In this document: piece by piece, positions 1 through 6,873 of the stretch
How positions within the stretch are numbered: position 1 is the stretch's first letter
Layout of the letters: every line of letters starts with the position of its first letter
Origin: a bacterium
GTDB taxonomy: Bacteria > Ratteibacteria > UBA8468 > B48-G9 > DTJG01
Length of the DNA stretch: 8,768 bases
NCBI GenBank assembly: GCA_026418655.1
Contig: JAOAAW010000111.1
Span: forward strand, 1 to 8,768
Direction: 5' to 3'
Notes under the pieces: model-generated
What the model was told of the DNA's origin: nothing
Seen by the model: only the letters and a program-made list of their open reading frames with translations
The model's database searches: none
Translations under genes and position numbers: made by a program

Positions 1-1047
1 TACATAATCAACAATGGTCTGGGGATTTCTATCATAAAAAAGTTTTTTGTCTGCGCTGACATTAAAGATTTTCTCAAGAACAAAATGATGGAGGATCGCA
101 ACATCAAGTGTTTTCCATTGTTCAGAATAAGTTTCAGGCAAAAATTCCAATATTTTCTTGTTATCAATCAATGTCCAGGTCTGATAAGAACCAGAACAAT
201 AAATGCCAAAACTGATTTTTTTACAGTTTTTTATAAAGTCAAGAGTTTGAGCTAAATTCTTTCTGTCTTCCACCTGAAAAAACTCACTGATTTTTTCCAA
301 ATGTTTTTGTTCCATTGCAATTTTTGCTGCCCTGTGGGTTGGAAGAACAACAAGACCATCAGAAAAAAGATTTGTCAGATACACCATTATATATCGCGGT
401 GCCCGAGAGTTTTTTTTGAAGTACTCTAAAGACGCCTGGAACCTATGGTGCCCATCAGCAATAAAGAGGTTTCCTTTTTTTATCTTTTCAATCAGAGTGG
501 TCAGAAGTTCTGGTTTGGATAAAGAAAATTCTATTGAATAATCTTCAAAAGCAAGTTTTTCTTCGCAATCAACATTTTTTACTGTTTTTTCCAGCAAATT
601 TTCCCTGTCCTCAAAAATTAAAAAAATTGGCTCTAAGTTGGCATTTGTGGAATCAAGAAGTTTTATTCTGTCATCTATGTATCTTCCAAATGTTATTTCA
701 TGCCTGACAACCCTGGTTGCTTCTCGCAGGTCAAAAAGCCCGATAAAGCCACACCTTTCAAAAGACCTTCCATCAATTTCAAAGGATTGTTTTACAATGT
801 AATAGTTTTCAGTTTTGTCCTGAACAAGAATATTTTCGCTGCACCAGGCGTTGAGTTTCACGCTGACTTCATTGTGGTATTCAGAATCAAATGATTTTGG
901 CAACGTTAAATGAACGATATTAAAAGGAGACCGATTGATTAATTCATTCCTGTATTGAGCATCAATAACATCATAGGGTGGTGCTATCAGATTGCTTAAT
1001 TCGCCTGCCCTGTCTGAATACCTGTATCCTCTGAATGGTAGAATCAT
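1..1047 (-). CDS. DUF1015 family protein, partial (C-terminus outside window)
   Basis: This frame runs from an ATG at 1047 to the left edge without a stop, giving 349 residues. Full-length DUF1015 proteins are about 400 or more residues, so only the C-terminal end is missing. Family hallmarks seen are APPYDVID at residues 22-29, HEITFGRY at 116-123, the PIFLIFED strand near 140-147, ADGHHR at 197-202 and LDVAILHH at 314-321. The DGHHR motif (D198 to R202) resembles the nucleotide-binding signature of the ParB/sulfiredoxin fold, which includes free-serine kinases of the SerK/SbnI type. A small-molecule kinase role is therefore possible, but this is inference. The protein is probably cytoplasmic, as no signal peptide or membrane segment is visible. 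The ATG lies one base after the NIF3 stop codon and its ribosome binding site is inside the end of the NIF3 gene, so translation is probably coupled. The family call is firm and the biochemical function is not. Confidence 0.88.
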   Translation of the reverse strand, partial: MILPFRGYRYSDRAGELSNLIAPPYDVIDAQYRNELINRSPFNIVHLTLPKSFDSEYHNEVSVKLNAWCSENILVQDKTENYYIVKQSFEIDGRSFERCGFIGLFDLREATRVVRHEITFGRYIDDRIKLLDSTNANLEPIFLIFEDRENLLEKTVKNVDCEEKLAFEDYSIEFSLSKPELLTTLIEKIKKGNLFIADGHHRFQASLEYFKKNSRAPRYIMVYLTNLFSDGLVVLPTHRAAKIAMEQKHLEKISEFFQVEDRKNLAQTLDFIKNCKKISFGIYCSGSYQTWTLIDNKKILEFLPETYSEQWKTLDVAILHHFVLEKIFNVSADKKLFYDRNPQTIVDYV

Positions 1048-1048
1048 T

Positions 1049-1807
1049 TTACAGTCCTGTTGGTATATCAATAAATTTTGCTTCAACATCAAATTTTCTC
1101 TGCAAGATTTTTGCGATTTCCTTTACCCCCAATGTTTCTGTCGCATGATGCCCACCAAAAATCACATTCATGCCTGCATCTTTTGCTGAATGAAAAATTT
1201 CAAGTGTATCACCGGAAATATAAAGGTCAACCCCTTCTTTTAACGCCTCATTAAATCCTGCATATCCACCACCACCACTGATAACAGCGACTGTCTTTAT
1301 TGTTTCTGGTCCGTATGGCAGAACACGGCATTCTATACCAAGTGAAGTATTTAATTTACTCAAAACATCCTTCAACAATGTTTTCTTGGTAAAAATTCCA
1401 CAAAAACTGATGGATTTTCCTTCATAAGGAAAAAACGGTTTTGATTTTTTGGCGCCAATAAGATTGAGTAGCAGAATATTATTACCAATCTCAGGATGTA
1501 TGTCAAGTGGAAGGTGCACAGCGTATAGCGAGATGTTATTTTTGTAAAGTATTTCAAGCCGGTTTTTATTTAGCCCTGTAAAAGAGGGGTTTATATTCTT
1601 CCAGTAATGTCCATGGTGAACAATAATCATGTCTGCTTTTTCGTCTGCGGCTTTTTCAAAAACAGTTTTTCCAGCATCAACTGTGCACATTACTTTTTTT
1701 ATTTCGCCTTTTCCTTCCCATTGAAGGCCATTCCAGGAATCATCCTTGATGTTTTTGATGTCAAGAAAATCGTCAAGAAATTTAACAATTCTTTCCAGTT
1801 TCTCCAT
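1049..1807 (-). CDS. NIF3/YbgI family dinuclear metal protein (GTP cyclohydrolase I type 2-like)
   Basis: The product is a 252-residue member of the NIF3 family, in the short form without the inserted PII-like domain that lengthens some homologues to about 370 residues. The dinuclear metal site can be read by analogy with E. coli YbgI: H64 and H65 (IIVHHGHYW), D102 (HLPLD), H220 and E224 (GGHHATE). Supporting motifs are DSWNGLQWEG at 23-32, a glycine-rich SGGGGYAG at 177-184 and SGD at 198-200. Members form toroidal hexamers. Proposed roles include GTP cyclohydrolase-like activity, but the physiological reaction is unsettled. The frame extends 20 codons upstream to an ATG at 1867, but I prefer the ATG at 1807. 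It has a strong Shine-Dalgarno site, it starts one base after the upstream stop, and the longer version would overlap the PHP gene by 59 bases with a non-conserved tail. DUF1015 follows one base downstream. Confidence 0.92.
   Translation of the reverse strand: MEKLERIVKFLDDFLDIKNIKDDSWNGLQWEGKGEIKKVMCTVDAGKTVFEKAADEKADMIIVHHGHYWKNINPSFTGLNKNRLEILYKNNISLYAVHLPLDIHPEIGNNILLLNLIGAKKSKPFFPYEGKSISFCGIFTKKTLLKDVLSKLNTSLGIECRVLPYGPETIKTVAVISGGGGYAGFNEALKEGVDLYISGDTLEIFHSAKDAGMNVIFGGHHATETLGVKEIAKILQRKFDVEAKFIDIPTGL
1055..1058 (-). promoter_or_regulatory. Ribosome binding site of the DUF1015 gene
   Basis: On the minus strand AGGA lies 7 bases before the ATG at 1047. It sits within the last sense codons of the NIF3 gene (the ACA GGA pair), so the downstream gene uses coding sequence of the upstream gene as its Shine-Dalgarno site. 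It supports the ATG at 1047 as the start. Confidence 0.6.
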
Positions 1808-1808
1808 T

Positions 1809-4610
1809 TCATCTCCCTGCCTGTGATTTCTGATATTTTTCCTGTAGCAATCCTGGCAAATCCGCATTTTTCAGCATATTTCTGATATAGTCCCTTTTTG
1901 CTTCTTTAAGAGAATTGCCCTCCCGTAATATATCCCATGTCTCACCCATGAAATCTGTCTCTCCGTACATGTAATCGCTTCCATTCGAGGAAGAAACAAG
2001 AATGCTTTTTCTGTTCTTTATTGCTTCCACCAAAGATTTTTCTGATAGCTCCGATGAAAGTATTATCGTTCTTTCTGAATTGCTGAATGTACCATCATGG
2101 GTATCAGTGGTACCAACAAGCGCTGGAAGAATACCCTGTTTTTTCCATTGATAGTAGTAAAGTGGAATATGCTCCCAGGCATCAAGACCCGTATTTTTGA
2201 GTGGTTGGTCAAGCCTGCTTAATTCCCATTGTGAATTTGTCCAGCCAGGATGGTTCCATTGAATAATCGCTGACTGCTGTTTTGCAAGGTTTATAATTTC
2301 TTCAGCAGAGCCATCCCATGGAATGGTTTTGTTCAATGGATACGCATTGAAATGAAAATCTTTAGTTGTGATTTCCTGACCTATAATGAAAGTGTAGCCA
2401 AAGCCATGTTTAGAAAGCAATTGGGAAACAATTTTAGCGCCTTCAATTGTGTTGTGGTCTGTGAGGGCAAAAAAATCCATATAACAGTACATTGAGGAAA
2501 GTACCATGCCAACAGGTGAAAGATAACCATCTGAAAAATTTGAATGGGCATGAAGGTCTCCGCAATAAGTAAAGTTTTGCGTTTTCACTTTTTCTGAACT
2601 TTTTGTTGAAAAGGCAAACTCATTAACAAGGGTTTTTCTGATTTTTTCAACATCCTGAATTGAAACAGGTATTTTTTTCAAAACAAGTTTTACTGCTTCC
2701 TCAGCAACCCATCTTGATGGATGAGAACAGGAAACAAGCATATTTTTATACGGTACCCTGACAACACTCTGTTTTACAACATTGACCTTATAAGCACGAA
2801 AACTTGTTAATGGTTCACTGACCTTGTTTGACACAACAAGAAATGGACCTCCTTTAAGGGCATCATCAAGCGAACCTATAACTGGTTTTTTCTTTAGACC
2901 CTGAATATATTTTTGCAATCTGTTTTTTATATTTTCACCTGCATCAAGCATAACCACAGACCCAACATCCACATAATCAATTTTTTCAATGTCAACAACA
3001 TAAATCTGTTTTTTTTGAGGTAAAACAACCATTACCTGTTTCTCAGGGTCAAACTTTTCTATATTGAAGTAAAAAACCTGATAGTTCCAGGACGAAGCCC
3101 TTGCTGGAAAACCACCGATAATTACAGGCCCTGCAGGATTGACATCTTCAAGAAGGTCAATAAAACCATCCATTTTTTGCCTTGCTGCCTCTTTTGCCTG
3201 GTCTTCACTGGAAAATTGTTTCACCCTAACATTTGCAAGTGGAACACTGCCCCAGTAAAACGTAATAGAAGCAGTATCAATTGCTGGATATTCAATCACA
3301 ACCTGAGATTCTGGTTCATCGGTAAGAACAAGAAAATCGATAAGAGAAGAGGTCTGTTTGAATTTCCTGTTGTTCAGAACTTCTATCCTTCCAGCTGCTT
3401 CCCGCACTGCAGCAGCAAGCCTTTCTTTATCGTCAGTTTCAACAGCTCTTTTTATTTTTTCATAACACACACCAACTGCAAGATATCCACTTGCCCTGAA
3501 GGGATCCTGCTGTGAGAGTTTTTTAATATCTGCCTTTAATATTTCAGAAAGAATTTCATCTGTTACATTTCCGAGAAAGAAAACTTGCTTTTTATAAACA
3601 ACTTCAGCGCCTTTGCCTGTTGCGACAACACTGATAAAAAAAGAATCGCCTTCGATCTTTTTTCCATCTAAAGTGAAATTTACTCTTAACGCATTTGTCC
3701 ATGGAGATGAATATTTTTTAATTTTCGGCTTTCTTTCATCAAGTATTTTTCCATCTTGATTTTCCATTCTAATTTTTATTGCTGTTATCTCGCCTGCTAA
3801 AGAAGATGTTTCTATAGAAACAGGAAATGGTTTTTTTTCAAGTATCACAGAAGGGCACTCTATGGACAAAAATGGTTCTGCCCTTTCTTCACAAATACAA
3901 TGAATAAAATTTTGCGGGCTTCTGTACAATTCTTTTTTTCCTGAATAACTCAAACTCAAAGGCTGTACTTTATCAAGGTCTTTTTTATCATAATCATCAA
4001 GCATTGCCTGAATGCCTATATTAACACCGGGTCCTGGCTTTCTAATATCAGGAAATGCTGACCATGGGACAAAAAGTTCAATATTATAACCGAATTCAGT
4101 TTTCTTTCCCGCGATCTCTAAATCCTGAATTTTATGGACTCCAAAAACTGTTGCCACTGGATTTTTCCCATCAACAGGGGGCACAACTAAAATCTGGTAG
4201 CACCCCTTAGAATAAGGCGGTTTCATAAAGCGTTCACTTGATCTACCATCAACAAAGATTTCAATACAATCCTGCTCATAGGCGTTTTCCGGTGATTTTT
4301 CATTGATAACCTGATTATCCGCAACAATTGCGCCGAAAAAAAGTCCACTCTCATTCCACGAAACATAAAATTCCATTCCTGCATCCATTGGCCCTGACCA
4401 CTGTCTTGTTGCATTTGCAATATGGTTTTTTGACCTGACTGGAAAACCCGGACATTTACCCCATTCGTCAGATGTTAAAACTCCATCAACTGTAATTTTT
4501 GAATGTGGGATAACAATGGGTTTTTCAGAAATAACAGGAAGTGACCAGTCAACACTGATACCTGCAAAACAAAACCCTGAAAAAACAAGAAAAATCAACA
4601 ATCTTTTCAT
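1809..4610 (-). CDS. Exported CBM9-like / PHP-domain (CehA/McbA-type) metallohydrolase
   Basis: This 933-residue protein is predicted to leave the cytoplasm. Residues 1-16 are a Sec signal (MKR, a hydrophobic stretch, likely cleavage at CFA|GIS); C14 lacks a proper lipobox. Residues 36-235 look like a CBM9-type carbohydrate-binding beta-sandwich (ITVDGVLTSDEW at 39-50, then DCIEIFVDG and FVPWSAFP). Residues 245-347 look beta-rich and Ig-like. Residues 350-660 match no family I recognise. Residues 680-880 are a PHP domain with likely metal ligands H687 and H689 (DLHAHS), D694, D718-H719 (TDHN), E746 (GQE), H753, H787 (NHPGW), and D836 and H838 (TDTHD). The order and spacing recall CehA/McbA-family metallohydrolases, which cleave esters or carbamates, but PHP enzymes also act as phosphoesterases, so the substrate is open. 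A charged, helix-like tail follows. It probably acts in the periplasm or outside on a saccharide-linked substrate. The start is fixed by AGGAG six bases upstream and an in-frame stop just before. Confidence 0.87.
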   Translation of the reverse strand: MKRLLIFLVFSGFCFAGISVDWSLPVISEKPIVIPHSKITVDGVLTSDEWGKCPGFPVRSKNHIANATRQWSGPMDAGMEFYVSWNESGLFFGAIVADNQVINEKSPENAYEQDCIEIFVDGRSSERFMKPPYSKGCYQILVVPPVDGKNPVATVFGVHKIQDLEIAGKKTEFGYNIELFVPWSAFPDIRKPGPGVNIGIQAMLDDYDKKDLDKVQPLSLSYSGKKELYRSPQNFIHCICEERAEPFLSIECPSVILEKKPFPVSIETSSLAGEITAIKIRMENQDGKILDERKPKIKKYSSPWTNALRVNFTLDGKKIEGDSFFISVVATGKGAEVVYKKQVFFLGNVTDEILSEILKADIKKLSQQDPFRASGYLAVGVCYEKIKRAVETDDKERLAAAVREAAGRIEVLNNRKFKQTSSLIDFLVLTDEPESQVVIEYPAIDTASITFYWGSVPLANVRVKQFSSEDQAKEAARQKMDGFIDLLEDVNPAGPVIIGGFPARASSWNYQVFYFNIEKFDPEKQVMVVLPQKKQIYVVDIEKIDYVDVGSVVMLDAGENIKNRLQKYIQGLKKKPVIGSLDDALKGGPFLVVSNKVSEPLTSFRAYKVNVVKQSVVRVPYKNMLVSCSHPSRWVAEEAVKLVLKKIPVSIQDVEKIRKTLVNEFAFSTKSSEKVKTQNFTYCGDLHAHSNFSDGYLSPVGMVLSSMYCYMDFFALTDHNTIEGAKIVSQLLSKHGFGYTFIIGQEITTKDFHFNAYPLNKTIPWDGSAEEIINLAKQQSAIIQWNHPGWTNSQWELSRLDQPLKNTGLDAWEHIPLYYYQWKKQGILPALVGTTDTHDGTFSNSERTIILSSELSEKSLVEAIKNRKSILVSSSNGSDYMYGETDFMGETWDILREGNSLKEAKRDYIRNMLKNADLPGLLQEKYQKSQAGR
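1812..1818 (-). promoter_or_regulatory. Ribosome binding site deciding the NIF3 start
   Basis: AGGGAGA on the minus strand lies within the last codons (Ala-Gly-Arg) of the CBM9-PHP gene. Its GAG core ends 5 bases before the ATG at 1807. The junction reads stop TGA, one A, then ATG, so terminating ribosomes could reinitiate. It supports the 252-residue form of the NIF3 protein over the 272-residue reading. Confidence 0.7.
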
Positions 4611-4616
4611 TGAAAA

Positions 4617-4621
4617 CTCCT
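4617..4621 (-). promoter_or_regulatory. Ribosome binding site of the CBM9-PHP gene
   Basis: AGGAG on the minus strand ends 6 bases before the ATG at 4610. It sits in the 19-base gap after the aldo/keto reductase stop codon. The gap holds no visible terminator hairpin, which favours read-through from the gene before it. Confidence 0.75.
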
Positions 4622-4629
4622 GTTAAGTA

Positions 4630-5577
4630 TTACTTTTTTACAGCGTTTGCAATTTCATCTGCCAGTTTATACCATAATTGCCTGTCAAGTATATTATCAG
4701 GAGCACTAATAATTGTCTCTATATGCTCTGGCTTCTTTATTCCAACAATCGCTGAAGTTATCGCAGGATGCGTCAGAATCCATCTTATTGCAAGAGCAGC
4801 TGTTGTTAAACCCATTTTCTCAGCTACAACCTTAAGAGAGACATTGACAGCATTCAATATTTTCTTGAAATTTTCTCCTGTAAAACGGGGATGCTGTGCC
4901 CTTGAATCTTCAAATTTTGTATCTTCGCTGTATTTACCTGTAAGAATTCCTCTGGCTAAACTGGAATATGTTATCACGCCAATCCTTTTCTCAAGACAAA
5001 AAGGAAGTTCTTCTTTTTCAACATCTCTGTCCAGAAGATTATAAAGTGGCTGTAGACATTCAATATCCATATACCTCATATACATACTCATCTGATGCAC
5101 ATTCATATTGCTGACACCAATCCAGCGAATTTTTCCCTGTTTTTGCAGATTTAGCAGCGCACATGCCACCTCTTCTGGCTTTGTTAATGGGTCCCACGCG
5201 TGAATCTGATAAAGGTCAATATAATCGGTTTTTAATCTTTTCAATGACGCTTCACACTCTCTAACAATGTAGTTATAACTGGTGTCAGGATATCTATTCT
5301 GAGGATCATCAAGATTCCAGTAAAACTTTGTCGCAATTACAAGTTTATGTCTGCATCTATGTTTTTTTAAAAAATCTCCAAGAACACTTTCAGCAAAACC
5401 ATCGCCATATGCCTGGGCAGTGTCAATAAAGTTGATACCAAGTTCTATCGCTCTTTCAAGTGCCCTGTTCCATTCATCAATAGAGATATTCCCCCAGAAT
5501 CTCGGTGAAAGTTGCCAGCAACCAAAACATATCCTTGATACAAAAAGGTCTGTTTTCCCAAGCTGCAAATATTTCAT
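4630..5577 (-). CDS. Aldo/keto reductase
   Basis: This is a 315-residue NAD(P)H-dependent (beta/alpha)8-barrel oxidoreductase that interconverts carbonyls and alcohols. The catalytic tetrad is complete: D52 (FIDTAQAYG), Y57, K84 (ATKFYW) and H126 (LYQIHAWD). Also typical are GVSN at 154-157, the loop YSSLARGILTGK at 204-215 and the cofactor-binding AIVGIKKPEHIE at 277-288. Length is normal and there is no Fe-S C-terminal extension. No signal peptide is seen, so it is cytoplasmic. A GTG six bases upstream (at 5583) would add two residues, but it lies on the edge of a perfect AGGAGG and cannot use it. The ATG at 5577 has that site 5 bases away and is the better start. It lies between a transporter and an exported sugar-binding hydrolase, which suggests reduction or oxidation of an imported sugar-like compound. 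The substrate cannot be predicted. Confidence 0.94.
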   Translation of the reverse strand: MKYLQLGKTDLFVSRICFGCWQLSPRFWGNISIDEWNRALERAIELGINFIDTAQAYGDGFAESVLGDFLKKHRCRHKLVIATKFYWNLDDPQNRYPDTSYNYIVRECEASLKRLKTDYIDLYQIHAWDPLTKPEEVACALLNLQKQGKIRWIGVSNMNVHQMSMYMRYMDIECLQPLYNLLDRDVEKEELPFCLEKRIGVITYSSLARGILTGKYSEDTKFEDSRAQHPRFTGENFKKILNAVNVSLKVVAEKMGLTTAALAIRWILTHPAITSAIVGIKKPEHIETIISAPDNILDRQLWYKLADEIANAVKK

Positions 5578-5582
5578 AGACA

Positions 5583-5588
5583 CCTCCT
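5583..5588 (-). promoter_or_regulatory. Strong ribosome binding site deciding the aldo/keto reductase start
   Basis: A perfect AGGAGG (continuing TG) on the minus strand lies directly after the transporter stop codon and 5 bases before the ATG at 5577. It overlaps the alternative GTG at 5583, which rules that codon out as the likely start. It is the strongest Shine-Dalgarno match in the window, so the reductase may be translated well. Confidence 0.85.
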
Positions 5589-5589
5589 A

Positions 5590-6873
5590 TTAAGATGGAG
5601 CAGGAATTTCCACTTTAAATTCTCTGTGTTCCTCTACTATTTTCAGCGATGTAGCCAATGAGACAAAACTTAAAAAAAGACAAAACACCACAATTGCAAT
5701 ATATGCAGAAACAGGGTATATCACTGCTTCTGAAGTAATAATCGCCTGTTGAGAAAATCTGTCCATAATAAAACCACTGATATTTCCTGTTATTGCAACA
5801 AAGATATAACACAGGGCATTTATGAAACCAACAGATGTTCCCACTGTTGATGGATTTATTTCCTTCATCAATGTTGTTGTCAGAGGCCCACTTCCACCAA
5901 TCATCGCAAACAGAAAAAAGGATATGAAAAATATCATAGGTACTTTCCATAAAATCAGGTTAACAATCATCAAAGCACAGGAAAAAATTTGTATCATACA
6001 CAATGAAACAACAAATTCTTTTCTTTTTTTTATCAATCGTGTCATTGCTCCCCAGAAAAGAACAAAAAACATTATATTCACCATCATTGCAAAAGTAAAA
6101 GACGCTGCAATCTTTGAACTCACAGAACAGATATCCTGTAATAGTTTCTTTCCGATCAATCCCTGAAATAGAAAATAGATTGCAAAATTTATTGAAACAG
6201 TTATTACCAGTGGATATGATTTCCTGTTCAGAAATGTGGCTTTGATATCTTCAAAAGAGATTGAATTTTTCTGATACCTCAGCTGACCATGTTTTAGCAG
6301 AACAAAAAGGATTACAAACAACACCACCAAAAAAATAATAGCCATCCATAGGATTGTATTTCTCCAGCCAAATATTGTTACCAATCTTTCAAATGGCAAT
6401 GTTGCAAATAGCCCTCCTGAATAGCCAAGAAAAAGCGCAACTCCGAGCATAACCGGAAAAAAGTCGGGTCCAAAAAGTTCATCGGTCTTTTTTACCATTC
6501 CAAGATACATGACACTTGCACCGAAACCAATGAGAATTCTTGAAAAATAGAGGAAAAAAATGGAATGGGAAAAAGAAAAAATTAAAGAGCCAATACATAA
6601 CAGAAACCCTCCTGAAAGAAAGATGCGATTTGTGCCAAAGAAATCCATACATGGACCCACAAAAAATTGTAATGTTCCATAGATACTGAAAACTATTGTT
6701 CCAAGAGTGGCAACCTGATTGGCTGTAAGATTGAATCCTGTTTGCAATTGATTGAAGATTGTACCGGGTATTGCAACTCTGTGAAAATATGAAAAAAAAT
6801 AAATGGAGTTCATAAACAAAAAAAGCATAATTTTCTTTTTCAAAACAAGTTCTTTTTCCATTTCTTTACTCAC
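5590..6873 (-). CDS. Major facilitator superfamily transporter, 12 membrane helices
   Basis: The product is a 427-residue (423 from the internal ATG) polytopic membrane protein. Hydrophobic segments fall near residues 14-35, 52-73, 83-103, 105-128, 139-160, 171-194, 219-243, 254-275, 287-308, 310-334, 344-366 and 385-409. A central polar loop at 195-218 separates two six-helix halves. Between helices 2 and 3 is the MFS motif A (GPCMDFFGTNR, 73-83), and a basic loop occupies the matching place in the second half (RLIKKRKEF). The helix 1 motif YFHRVAIPG resembles MFS members carrying organic anions or sugar phosphates, but the substrate is not determined. The start is uncertain. The GTG at 6873 overlaps the end of glgB by 8 bases and has no clear Shine-Dalgarno site. 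The ATG at 6861, four bases after the glgB stop, has only a weak GTGAG upstream. Its neighbours suggest uptake or export of a carbohydrate-derived compound. Confidence 0.93.
   Translation of the reverse strand: MSKEMEKELVLKKKIMLFLFMNSIYFFSYFHRVAIPGTIFNQLQTGFNLTANQVATLGTIVFSIYGTLQFFVGPCMDFFGTNRIFLSGGFLLCIGSLIFSFSHSIFFLYFSRILIGFGASVMYLGMVKKTDELFGPDFFPVMLGVALFLGYSGGLFATLPFERLVTIFGWRNTILWMAIIFLVVLFVILFVLLKHGQLRYQKNSISFEDIKATFLNRKSYPLVITVSINFAIYFLFQGLIGKKLLQDICSVSSKIAASFTFAMMVNIMFFVLFWGAMTRLIKKRKEFVVSLCMIQIFSCALMIVNLILWKVPMIFFISFFLFAMIGGSGPLTTTLMKEINPSTVGTSVGFINALCYIFVAITGNISGFIMDRFSQQAIITSEAVIYPVSAYIAIVVFCLFLSFVSLATSLKIVEEHREFKVEIPAPS

Noticed and set aside
1808..1867. Longer NIF3 start at the ATG at 1867
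   Set aside because: It would overlap the preceding gene by 59 bases and add a non-conserved basic tail, while the ATG at 1807 has a strong, well-spaced ribosome binding site.
3177..3515. 112-codon plus-strand frame inside the CBM9-PHP gene
   Set aside because: Its Phe- and Cys-rich translation is what the complement of Lys/Glu-rich coding DNA gives. There is no independent support.
4569..4571. Lipoprotein signal at C14 of the CBM9-PHP protein
   Set aside because: The residues before the cysteine (SGF) do not fit a lipobox, which needs Gly, Ala or Ser just before the cysteine. A type I cleavage after CFA fits better.
4610..5044. 144-codon plus-strand frame opposite the aldo/keto reductase
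   Set aside because: It lies antisense to a gene with a complete catalytic tetrad and its translation shows no recognisable domain, so it is a shadow frame.
5822..6166. 114-codon plus-strand frame opposite the transporter
   Set aside because: It is antisense to conserved membrane helices, with no family features and no clear ribosome site.
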